A DNA stretch of 6,578 nucleotides from contig JAKSCN010000404.1 in assembly GCA_022360595.1 (NCBI GenBank), positions 1 to 6,578 on the forward strand. Direction: 5' to 3'. The notes below the pieces were generated by a model that did no database searches, was not told where the DNA came from, and worked only from the letters and a program-made list of their open reading frames with translations. This document shows, piece after piece, positions 1 through 5,809 of this stretch. Positions within the stretch are counted from its first letter, which is position 1. Each line of letters starts with the position of its first letter. A program made the position numbers and the translations under genes. The stretch comes from Chromatiales bacterium. GTDB lineage: Bacteria; Pseudomonadota; Gammaproteobacteria; Chromatiales; Chromatiaceae.

Positions 1-353
1 AGATACTTTTGACCAGTCTACTGGCGTTGAGTTGGGGGGGTACACCTCTAGTGGGCGCGCTGGCGGCCGGAAATACAGCAAAGCCCAGCACGATAATAGC
101 GCCGACAGATCATCACCCCATCAGAGGGGACATTGGCGACATTCACACAGGCTCGAATTGTGAACAGCCAACCAGCTGTCACACCATCACCAGCCTGTGC
201 CAATTTCAGTGCGCAGGCACTGTTCCGCTACTGCAAATTAGTGACATTCAATTCAGTAATAAGCCGCTCACCTTCAATTGGGAAGAGCAGAGATACCATT
301 TACCGCCGCCCTTGATTGGCAGCCATTTTCGACCGCCTACTCAGGTTATCTGA
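1..353 (+). CDS. Small exported His/Cys-containing protein, 3' part (hypothetical)
   Basis: I cannot name this gene. The frame is open from the left edge to the TGA at 351-353, and the first possible start is a TTG at 9 with no visible ribosome binding site, so the true start probably lies outside the window. The visible protein begins with a hydrophobic Leu/Ala stretch (SLLAL, later GALAAG) that looks like the end of a signal peptide. Counting the TTG as residue 1, a polar middle follows with His35-His36 and a C-x5-CH-x5-C-x3-C cluster (Cys51, Cys57, His58, Cys64, Cys68). It ends in a Pro-rich tail with RPP near the C terminus. This layout resembles small periplasmic proteins found beside copper or other metal-handling genes, but that is recalled, not searched. 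The next gene, a cytochrome c lipoprotein, starts 63 bases downstream on the same strand, so the two may be co-transcribed. The reading could still be a chance frame. Confidence 0.45.
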   Translation, partial: ILLTSLLALSWGGTPLVGALAAGNTAKPSTIIAPTDHHPIRGDIGDIHTGSNCEQPTSCHTITSLCQFQCAGTVPLLQISDIQFSNKPLTFNWEEQRYHLPPPLIGSHFRPPTQVI

Positions 354-365
354 CCAAACCCAAAC

Positions 366-385
366 CGCCCTACTCATTAGGGGCG
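366..385. other. Imperfect stem-loop between the exported protein and the cytochrome gene
   Basis: CGCCCTA at 366-372 pairs with TAGGGGCG at 378-385, with one bulged G and a five-base CTCAT loop. No T-run follows on either strand, so it is not a standard intrinsic terminator. It sits in the 63-base gap ahead of the cytochrome gene and could be an operator or an mRNA-level element, or chance. Confidence 0.25.
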
Positions 386-416
386 CAACTTCAGATAACA
401 TTTTGGATTATAAGCA

Positions 417-896
417 ATGGTCAATCATTTTTTCCCACTGCTGCTTGTCAGCCTGTTGGGGCTGGCAGGCTGTGATAATAAATCACCGGCATACACTGAG
501 GGCAATTCGCACAACTCCACACCTGCCCCCAGCAGCCCCCAACGCTGGTATACCCAGGAGATGGTCACCCAAGGCGGGCCGCTGTTTCAGGCCCACTGCG
601 CAGTCTGCCACCAGCCCGACGCCTCAGGCACAGCCAATTGGCGGGAACCCCTGCCAAATGGCAAGTACCCACCACCACCCTTGAATGGCACAGCCCATAC
701 TTGGCACCATCCGCTGGCCAGTCTGCGCCGCACCATTAAGACCGGCGGTATACCGCTGGGCGGCTATATGCCCGCTTTCGGGAATACGCTTTCGGACAAG
801 GAGATCGACAACCTGCTGGCCTGGATTCAGTCCCACTGGTCGGATGAGATCTACCTGATCTGGGAAGGTCGAAATAGAAAGGCCAGCCAACGCTAG
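417..896 (+). CDS. Mono-haem cytochrome c lipoprotein
   Basis: This is a complete 159-residue protein. Residues 1-19 form a lipoprotein signal peptide with lipobox LAGC, predicting lipidation at Cys19. Asp20 follows; Asp at +2 holds lipoproteins in the inner membrane in enterobacteria, so periplasm-facing inner-membrane anchoring is inferred. A Pro/Ser/Thr-rich linker (about 21-42) leads to one class I cytochrome c domain. The haem-binding CAVCH covers residues 61-65, with His65 as proximal ligand; Met118 in GYMPAFG is the likely distal ligand. A C-terminal helix with SDKEIDNLLAWIQ (126-138) is typical of the fold. It should carry electrons in the periplasm; its partners are not visible. The ATG has only a weak GGA at 405-407 upstream. 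The segment NWREPLPNGKYPPPPLNG (74-91) and the HWSDEIY tail recall cytochromes seen near copper-handling genes, from memory. It converges on phnN and has no evident role in phosphonate use. Confidence 0.88.
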   Translation: MVNHFFPLLLVSLLGLAGCDNKSPAYTEGNSHNSTPAPSSPQRWYTQEMVTQGGPLFQAHCAVCHQPDASGTANWREPLPNGKYPPPPLNGTAHTWHHPLASLRRTIKTGGIPLGGYMPAFGNTLSDKEIDNLLAWIQSHWSDEIYLIWEGRNRKASQR

Positions 897-947
897 TGGG
901 CCATGCGGAAAGTTCGGTAACCCCCAGCACCCAGATAAAGAGCCCAG

Positions 948-1526
948 CTAACCCTGGATAAACCGCAGCAGCTTTTCGCCGGCCTCTTCCAGAGTACGGT
1001 TATTGCTGATGCGGCTGAGTGCGGGGTGATCGAGCGTGGCAAACTGAATCGCCCGCTCCACCCTCTTTTCGATCTCTTCTTCACTCTCACGCCCGCGTTG
1101 CTGGAGGCGCTGCCGCAGGATATCGGACTCAACCTCGATCAGCAGCGGCTGTAATTTAGGGTATCGCCGCAACGCTTCCGAAAGATAGGCGCGTGAGCCA
1201 TTGATAATCACCGTCATACCACGCTTGAGCCAGACATCGATCTCCAGCCCGATGCCATAACCCCGATCATGACTACGCCACCAGAGAGCGAATAACCCCG
1301 CTTCCACACGGTGTTCGAACTCTTCCATCGACAGAGCGATGTGGTTTTCACCTCCAGCATCAGCAGGCCGGGTAATGTAACGCGAGGCGAAGAGATAGCC
1401 CCCGGAGAGCGTTGAGCGGGCATAGCTGAGCAGGCTGTCTTTGCCGGCCCCCGATGCACCGATCACATAGATCAGGCGACCCGATTCAGTTTGCGCTGGC
1501 GATGCTGTCTCTTTCAAGGCTCTCAT
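948..1526 (-). CDS. phnN: PhnN, ribose 1,5-bisphosphate phosphokinase
   Basis: It phosphorylates ribose 1,5-bisphosphate with ATP to give 5-phosphoribosyl 1-diphosphate (PRPP), the last step of the C-P lyase pathway, in the cytoplasm. The 192-residue protein has the guanylate-kinase-like P-loop fold. Walker A is GASGAGKDS at 23-31, RYITRPADAGGENHIAL (49-65) is the substrate-side segment, and INGSR (108-112) and LRQRLQQRGRE (137-147) match conserved parts of the family. E. coli PhnN is about 185 residues, so this is full length with roughly 12 extra N-terminal residues. The ATG lies inside the DUF1045 gene, a 41-base overlap, with no Shine-Dalgarno sequence ahead of it, suggesting translational coupling. 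A TTG three codons later is an alternative start; the next GTG would cut into the first core strand. It is the last gene of the operon and converges on the cytochrome gene across 51 bases. Confidence 0.93.
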   Translation of the reverse strand: MRALKETASPAQTESGRLIYVIGASGAGKDSLLSYARSTLSGGYLFASRYITRPADAGGENHIALSMEEFEHRVEAGLFALWWRSHDRGYGIGLEIDVWLKRGMTVIINGSRAYLSEALRRYPKLQPLLIEVESDILRQRLQQRGRESEEEIEKRVERAIQFATLDHPALSRISNNRTLEEAGEKLLRFIQG

Positions 1527-2229
1527 CTGGGGATACCGGTACTAAGGAGAAACGCATGATTGCGTAAAAGGGCTGATCCTCGGCTGCTTGTCGAAACAGC
1601 GTCAGAGAATCAATCGTGTGGGGTTCACTCAACAGCGGCTCCATTTCACGTTTTAGAATCGACTGCACCTGCATCCGCTGACTCTCCTGCAACCGCCCGG
1701 TCAGAGTCATATGGAAACGGTACTGATCCAGCACATAGGGATACCCCCAGCGCAGCAGATTGGTATCCTGCTCTTCGGTCAAATCAGACTGGCGGCGTTT
1801 CGCTATCTGCACCTCCGATAGCGGTGCTCGAAAACGGTCCAGTTGTACCACACAGTCTGCCGCCAGATTATCCAGTTCACTATTGGGCTCCTCAGGCCGC
1901 AGCGCCATGAAGCCGTCCAGCGAAGTAAGCACCAACTTAGGCAGCACAATCTGTTTATGGCTGCTGGCCAACAGTCCCAGCCCTTCAACCAGCTCATCCA
2001 CCGAGCGATCGGGGTGAAGATGAAACGGCGCCTTCAAGGTAGCGTGAAAACCGTATTTACGGGGTGTCTCCACCATCGCCAGGTAATCCGCCTCATCCAG
2101 CCCGCGCGGCACACGCAACGGCATACGTTCACCACTGTAAGCATCCCAGCCAAGCCAGCGGCAGCCATACTTCCACAGCGCCGAGCGCGGTGGTGGCGCA
2201 TAATAGATCGCATAACGCTCAGTATTCAT
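1486..2229 (-). CDS. DUF1045 phosphonate-operon protein, predicted 2H phosphoesterase
   Basis: A 247-residue cytoplasmic protein of the DUF1045 family, known as a putative phosphonate metabolism protein in C-P lyase operons. The N terminus (RYAIYYAPPP, then LWKYGCRWLGWD, residues 18-29) is characteristic. Two HxT motifs typical of the 2H phosphoesterase superfamily are visible: HATLKAP with His62 and Thr64, and HMTLTG with His173 and Thr175. These would form a two-histidine site acting on cyclic or 2',3'-type phosphodiesters. The substrate is not established from sequence. Because the pathway yields 5-phosphoribosyl 1,2-cyclic phosphate and no phnP lies in the window, opening that ring is an attractive inferred role; phnP could be elsewhere in the genome. 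The start is the ATG at 2229, 43 bases after the phnM stop. Only a weak AGAG precedes it at usual spacing; a better GGGAG is 15 bases away. A perfect palindrome lies in the gap to phnM. Confidence 0.88.
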   Translation of the reverse strand: MNTERYAIYYAPPPRSALWKYGCRWLGWDAYSGERMPLRVPRGLDEADYLAMVETPRKYGFHATLKAPFHLHPDRSVDELVEGLGLLASSHKQIVLPKLVLTSLDGFMALRPEEPNSELDNLAADCVVQLDRFRAPLSEVQIAKRRQSDLTEEQDTNLLRWGYPYVLDQYRFHMTLTGRLQESQRMQVQSILKREMEPLLSEPHTIDSLTLFRQAAEDQPFYAIMRFSLVPVSPDESLERDSIASAN

Positions 2230-2253
2230 AAACTACTCTACCCACTCCCTTTT

Positions 2254-2275
2254 TAAGGCCTGTTAACAGGCCTTA
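2254..2275. repeat. Perfect 22-bp palindrome at the phnM/DUF1045 junction
   Basis: Each half is TAAGGCCTGTT or its exact complement, meeting at a central TTAA. It begins at the phnM TAA stop codon (2273-2275). In operon mRNA it can fold into a 9-bp stem with a UUAA loop. On the minus strand the downstream bases are AAAAAGGGAG, so there is no U-run and it is not a standard terminator of this operon. A T-run exists only at 2250-2254 on the plus strand, ahead of the stem rather than after it. Possible roles are an RNA-processing or stability element between phnM and the DUF1045 gene, or a binding site for a dimeric regulator. The palindrome itself is certain; its function is not. Confidence 0.8.
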
Positions 2276-3418
2276 GTAAATACGCCGTCCCTGACGCCAA
2301 ACCTCTTTCACCAGCGGAAAACGGTGATACTCATGCACCCGCACCAGATCACCGCGCTTGCCGACAGCGATCTCACCACGGTCTGACAACGATACCGCAT
2401 TCGCGGGTTTGGCAGATACCGTAGCCACCGCCTCGGGCAAGGTGAAGCTGTCGGTATCGTGAAACAGTGTGAAAGCCGCCTGCAACAGACTGGTCGGAAA
2501 GTAGTCGGATGAGATCACATCCAGCAGCCCCTCCTGGGCCAGCTCCCGTGCCGAGACATTCCCCGAGTGCGAACGGCCCCGTACCAGATTGGGCGCCCCC
2601 ATCAGAACGCTGAGACCGCCCTTACGCGCCTCCACCGCCGCTTCATGAGTGGTGGGAAACTCGGCAATAGACATGCCGTAGCCTACCGACTCTTCCACAT
2701 GCTCAACGGTCGCGTCATCATGGCTGGCCAGCGGAATTTTGTGCTCATGGCAGATATCGACAATCTCTTCGCGGTTAGCGGCGCTATACTGTTCACTGGC
2801 CGCCTTCTGCTTAACGATAAACGCCTCGATCTCCCGGTCATCCAGCCCGTATTTACCCTGATAATACTCCCGATACTTGTCGAGGCTGGCAAACTGGCGC
2901 TGTCCCGGCGAGTGGTCCATCACCGAGACCAGACGCAACAGATAATGCTCTTTGAATGGATCAAACAGCTCCAGCACCTTCTCATAGGCCACTTCACAGC
3001 GCAGATGGATAAAGTGCTCACTACGCGTGGCATGCTCCTCCTGGGCCATGGTGATCGCTTCAATCATCTCGTTGACGTATTGAAGGCGCATGCTGCCATC
3101 ACTCACATCACCCAACGCGACGGCATCAAACACCGTGGTGATGCCGGATGCCGCCACTTGGGCATCGTGGGCAATGACCGCCGGGATCGATGGCCAACGC
3201 ACCTTCGGGCGCGGGGTGAAATGCTTCTCCAGATTATCGGTGTGCAGCTCGATCAGGCCGGGAATAAGGAAATCCCCCTCCATATCCTCAACACCCAGGG
3301 CACTGGTCACCCCCTGGTCAACCTCGGCAATTACACCCTCTTCTACTTTCACCGTGCCGAGGATAACCTCATCCTTGAGCACTACCCGTGCGTTGGTAAG
3401 CAGTAACTGTTTTTTCAT
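2273..3418 (-). CDS. phnM: PhnM, alpha-D-ribose 1-methylphosphonate 5-triphosphate diphosphatase
   Basis: It removes pyrophosphate from the ribose 1-phosphonate 5-triphosphate made by the PhnGHIL step, giving the 5-phosphate that PhnJ cleaves. It is a cytoplasmic amidohydrolase-fold metalloenzyme. At 381 residues it is close to E. coli PhnM (about 378). Visible family landmarks are PGLIELHTDNLEKHFTPRPK (53-72), holding the metal-binding HxD (His59, Asp61); HDA (84-86); IHLRCE (137-142); MDHSPGQRQF (167-176); ASHDDAT (231-237); EFPTT (253-257); GAPNLVRGRSHSGN (274-287); and SSDY (303-306), the likely catalytic Asp region. A C-terminal beta segment ending VWRQGRRIY closes the amidohydrolase sandwich. 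Its ATG overlaps the phnL stop as ATGA, indicating coupled translation. The palindrome at 2254-2275 starts at its stop codon. Nothing essential appears to be missing. Confidence 0.96.
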   Translation of the reverse strand: MKKQLLLTNARVVLKDEVILGTVKVEEGVIAEVDQGVTSALGVEDMEGDFLIPGLIELHTDNLEKHFTPRPKVRWPSIPAVIAHDAQVAASGITTVFDAVALGDVSDGSMRLQYVNEMIEAITMAQEEHATRSEHFIHLRCEVAYEKVLELFDPFKEHYLLRLVSVMDHSPGQRQFASLDKYREYYQGKYGLDDREIEAFIVKQKAASEQYSAANREEIVDICHEHKIPLASHDDATVEHVEESVGYGMSIAEFPTTHEAAVEARKGGLSVLMGAPNLVRGRSHSGNVSARELAQEGLLDVISSDYFPTSLLQAAFTLFHDTDSFTLPEAVATVSAKPANAVSLSDRGEIAVGKRGDLVRVHEYHRFPLVKEVWRQGRRIY

Positions 3419-4104
3419 GCTGCAGATTCCAGTGCCGTCATTTCCAGATAATCAGTAGCTACTGCCTCCCGCACCTCTTCATCGTGGAAGATGCCGACAA
3501 TAGCCGCGCCTCGCGCTTTCGCCTCTTCGATCAGCTCCACCACCACCTGGCGATTGCGGGCGTCGAGCGAGGCAGTGGGTTCATCCAACAGCATGACCGG
3601 ATAGCCGGGCAGAAAACCGCGGGCGATATTGATACGCTGCTGCTCACCACCCGAGAAGGTGGCGGGCGCCAGATGAAACAGCCGTTCAGGGATATGCAGA
3701 CGCTCCAGCAAGGTGCACGCCTGCTCATAGGCAACATCCTGCTCGACACCGAGACCGAGTAGAGGCTCTGCCACCACATCCAGCGCTGAGACACGCGGTA
3801 TGGTGCGCAGAAACTGACTGACATAACCGACCGTACTGCGGCGTATCGCCAGAATGGCGCGGGGCTCCGCCTCAGTGATATCGATCTGCTGATCGTTGTG
3901 GCGGATCAGAATATGGCCACGATCCACTTTGTAGTTGGCATACAGCGCGCGCAGCAAGGTGCTTTTACCGGCACCGGATGGGCCGTTCAGCACCAGACAC
4001 TCACCAGGCTTGACCCGGAAGCTGACACCTTCCAGCACACTGTAGGAGACACCACCCTGGGTGTGCAGCGTGAAGGATTTATCAATGTTCTCAACACTAA
4101 TCAT
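3415..4104 (-). CDS. phnL: PhnL, ABC-type ATPase of the C-P lyase pathway
   Basis: A 229-residue nucleotide-binding protein of the ABC superfamily with no membrane partner nearby. In E. coli, PhnL is needed with PhnG, PhnH and PhnI for the step that couples phosphonate to the ribose of ATP. All ATPase motifs are present: Walker A GPSGAGKST (41-49), Q-loop Gln97 in VSQF, signature SGGEQQR (151-157), Walker B VMLLDEP (170-176) and H-loop His207 in IFHDEE. LYANY (54-58) and FHLAPATFSGGEQQR (143-157) match PhnL rather than PhnK. I chose the ATG at 4104 because MISVENIDKSFTLH lines up with the E. coli start. A GTG nine bases upstream (4113) would add three residues; neither start has a strong Shine-Dalgarno sequence. 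The gap from the phnK stop is 15 bases with this start, and its own stop overlaps phnM by four bases. Confidence 0.95.
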   Translation of the reverse strand: MISVENIDKSFTLHTQGGVSYSVLEGVSFRVKPGECLVLNGPSGAGKSTLLRALYANYKVDRGHILIRHNDQQIDITEAEPRAILAIRRSTVGYVSQFLRTIPRVSALDVVAEPLLGLGVEQDVAYEQACTLLERLHIPERLFHLAPATFSGGEQQRINIARGFLPGYPVMLLDEPTASLDARNRQVVVELIEEAKARGAAIVGIFHDEEVREAVATDYLEMTALESAA

Positions 4105-4119
4105 GGATGACACACTCGC

Positions 4120-4911
4120 TCAAGGCAGTAACACGGAGGAGACCAGCAACTGGGTGTAAGGGTGCTGAGGGTCATCCAGCACCTGATCGGTCAGGCCGCT
4201 CTCCACCACCTGGCCCCGCTGCATCACCATCAGCCGGTGCGACAATAGCCGCGCAACCGCCAGATCGTGGGTGACGATGATCACCGACAGCCCCAGCTCG
4301 GCCACCAGGCCACGCAACAGATCCAGCAGTCGCGCCTGTACCGAAACATCCAGACCGCCGGTCGGCTCATCCATAAAGATCAACCTTGGCCGGGTCACAA
4401 GATTGCGGGCAATCTGCAAGCGCTGCTGCATACCGCCGGAGAAAGTGGTAGGCAGGTCATCGATACGCCCCAGGTCAATCTCAACCTTATCCAGCCAGCT
4501 CTCCGCTTCACTGCGAATACCGCCGTAGTGACGCGCCCCTACCGCCATCATCCGCTCACCGATATTGGCCCCGGCACTGACACCCAGGCGCAGGCCATCA
4601 CGGGGATTCTGCTCCACCACACCCCAATCGGTACGGCGCAACATACGACGGGCCGACTCTGAGATCTGGTAGATATCGTGCGGCAAGCCGGTGCGGTCGC
4701 GATAGATCACCTCACCTTCACTCGGCGGCAGAACGGCCGACAGACACTTCAGCAGCGTACTTTTACCCGACCCCGACTCACCAACGATGCCCAGCACCTC
4801 ACCGGGATAGAGATCGAAACCGACGTTGCTGCAACCCAGTTGGCTGCCGTAGTAGTGGGAGAGGCCGTTGACGGTGAGCAGCGGCTGCGATTGATCCAAT
4901 TCAGGCGACAT
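4120..4911 (-). CDS. phnK: PhnK, ABC-type ATPase bound to the C-P lyase core
   Basis: A 263-residue ABC-superfamily ATPase. In E. coli PhnK docks on the PhnGHIJ core near PhnJ, and ATP turnover is thought to open the core for substrate exchange; it is not a known transporter subunit. Motifs in order are Walker A GESGSGKST (44-52), Q-loop Gln101 in VEQNP, signature FSGGMQQR (157-164), Walker B LIFMDEP (177-183), D-loop GGLD (185-188) and H-loop His215 in VTHD. The tail DDPQHPYTQLL (246-256) resembles oligopeptide-type ATPases, as usual for PhnK. The frame stays open upstream to a start at 5115, but that stretch is phnJ read in another frame. The ATG at 4911 is right because it has a strong GGAGGAG seven bases ahead and the correct N terminus. 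It overlaps the phnJ stop by 11 bases. Confidence 0.95.
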   Translation of the reverse strand: MSPELDQSQPLLTVNGLSHYYGSQLGCSNVGFDLYPGEVLGIVGESGSGKSTLLKCLSAVLPPSEGEVIYRDRTGLPHDIYQISESARRMLRRTDWGVVEQNPRDGLRLGVSAGANIGERMMAVGARHYGGIRSEAESWLDKVEIDLGRIDDLPTTFSGGMQQRLQIARNLVTRPRLIFMDEPTGGLDVSVQARLLDLLRGLVAELGLSVIIVTHDLAVARLLSHRLMVMQRGQVVESGLTDQVLDDPQHPYTQLLVSSVLLP

Positions 4912-5809
4912 GGTTCTGCTCCTCCAGATCGGGTTGCTCACCAGTGAATCCCCCATGTTCTCCCAACGCCCGGCGCTCTTCGCAGTAATCACTGTCGGAG
5001 CAGACAAACATGCGGTTGCCCTCGTCATCCAGCACCACCTCATCGAGATAGCTGTTGTCCGCCCCACAGAGGGCACAGTTCTCTTCCCACTGCTGCACCT
5101 CAAAGGGGTAGTCATCGAAATCGAGACTCTTCACTTTGGTGTAAGGGGGGATGGCGTAGATGCGCTTCTCACGCCCGGCCCCGAAGAGCTGCAGCGCGGG
5201 CATCATGTCCATTTTGGGGTTATCAAACTTCGGGATCGGCGAGGGCGACATCACGTAGCGATCATTCACCAGCACCGGGTAGCTATAGGTGGTGGCGATA
5301 TGGCCGAAACGGGCGATATCTTCATAGAGTTTGACATGCATGACGCCGTACTCACGCAGGGCGTGCATCTTGCGCGTCTCAACCTCGCGCGGCTCCATGA
5401 AACGCAGCGGCTCAGGAATAGGCACTTGATAGACCAGTACCTGATCTTCGCGCAGCGGCTGCTCCGGAATACGGTGACGGGTCTGGATAATGCTCGCCGC
5501 CACAGTTTTTGTGGTGGTCGCCATACCGGCGGTGCGCGAGAAGAAGCGCCGGATATTGACCGCGTTGGTCGTATCGTCCGCCCCCTGGTCGATCACCTTC
5601 AGGACATCGTCGTGACCGATCACGGCAGCAGTAATCTGAATACCCCCAGTACCCCAGCCATAAGGCAGTGGCATCTCACGGCCGCCAAAGGGGACCTGAT
5701 AACCGGGTATCGCCACCGCCTTTAAGATGGCGCGGCGAATCATCCGTTTGGTCTGTTCATCGAGATAGGCAAAGTTGTACCCTTCCATCGCCTCGTGCTG
5801 CTCACTCAT
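4901..5809 (-). CDS. phnJ: PhnJ, C-P lyase (radical SAM, alpha-D-ribose 1-methylphosphonate 5-phosphate C-P lyase)
   Basis: The catalytic C-P bond-breaking enzyme. It uses S-adenosylmethionine and a 4Fe-4S cluster to turn the ribose 1-phosphonate 5-phosphate into 5-phosphoribosyl 1,2-cyclic phosphate plus the hydrocarbon, such as methane from methylphosphonate. It acts in the cytoplasmic PhnGHIJ core. The 302-residue protein keeps the family's unusual C-terminal cysteine set C-x2-C-x21-C-x5-C at Cys245, Cys248, Cys270 and Cys276; in E. coli the first three hold the cluster and the last forms the thiyl radical. Gly36 in IPGYQVPFGGRE matches the E. coli glycyl-radical Gly32. YGWGTGG (50-56), QGADDTTNAVNIR (75-87), QTRHRIPE (109-116), HIATTYSYPV (170-179) and PKFDNPKMDMMPALQLFGAG (193-212) are conserved blocks. 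It is about 20 residues longer than E. coli PhnJ, mostly in an acidic tail after Cys276. The start overlaps the phnI stop (ATGA) and has GGGGAG eight bases upstream. Confidence 0.98.
   Translation of the reverse strand: MSEQHEAMEGYNFAYLDEQTKRMIRRAILKAVAIPGYQVPFGGREMPLPYGWGTGGIQITAAVIGHDDVLKVIDQGADDTTNAVNIRRFFSRTAGMATTTKTVAASIIQTRHRIPEQPLREDQVLVYQVPIPEPLRFMEPREVETRKMHALREYGVMHVKLYEDIARFGHIATTYSYPVLVNDRYVMSPSPIPKFDNPKMDMMPALQLFGAGREKRIYAIPPYTKVKSLDFDDYPFEVQQWEENCALCGADNSYLDEVVLDDEGNRMFVCSDSDYCEERRALGEHGGFTGEQPDLEEQNHVA
4919..4925 (-). promoter_or_regulatory. phnK ribosome binding site
   Basis: GGAGGAG on the minus strand, seven bases ahead of the ATG at 4911 and inside the end of phnJ. It is the strongest Shine-Dalgarno sequence I see in the window and settles the phnK start against the longer open frame. 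Confidence 0.8.

Noticed and set aside
240..270. Promoter-like GTGACA and TAATAA hexamers ahead of the cytochrome gene
   Set aside because: The spacing is too short, the match is poor, and they fall within the likely coding region of the preceding gene.
894..950. Inverted repeat TAGTGGGC (894-901) and GCCCAGCTA (942-950) joining the two convergent stop codons, as a bidirectional terminator
   Set aside because: The arms have a bulge and are separated by a loop of about 40 bases, and no T-run follows on either strand. It is too weak to call a terminator.
2567..3406. Long plus-strand open frame of 279 codons opposite phnM
   Set aside because: It is a shadow of phnM: no recognisable domain, and the minus-strand frame matches PhnM along its full length.
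3415..4911. phnK and phnL as ATPases of a phosphonate uptake transporter
   Set aside because: No permease or binding-protein gene accompanies them here, and their motifs and position between phnJ and phnM match the C-P lyase ATPases rather than PhnC.
4912..5115. N-terminal extension of PhnK up to a start at 5115
   Set aside because: This stretch is the phnJ coding region in another frame. It lacks family similarity, and the ATG at 4911 has a strong ribosome binding site and the right N terminus.
4910..5725. Plus-strand open frame of 271 codons opposite phnJ
   Set aside because: It is the antisense of phnJ, whose catalytic cysteines and conserved blocks are all in the minus-strand frame.
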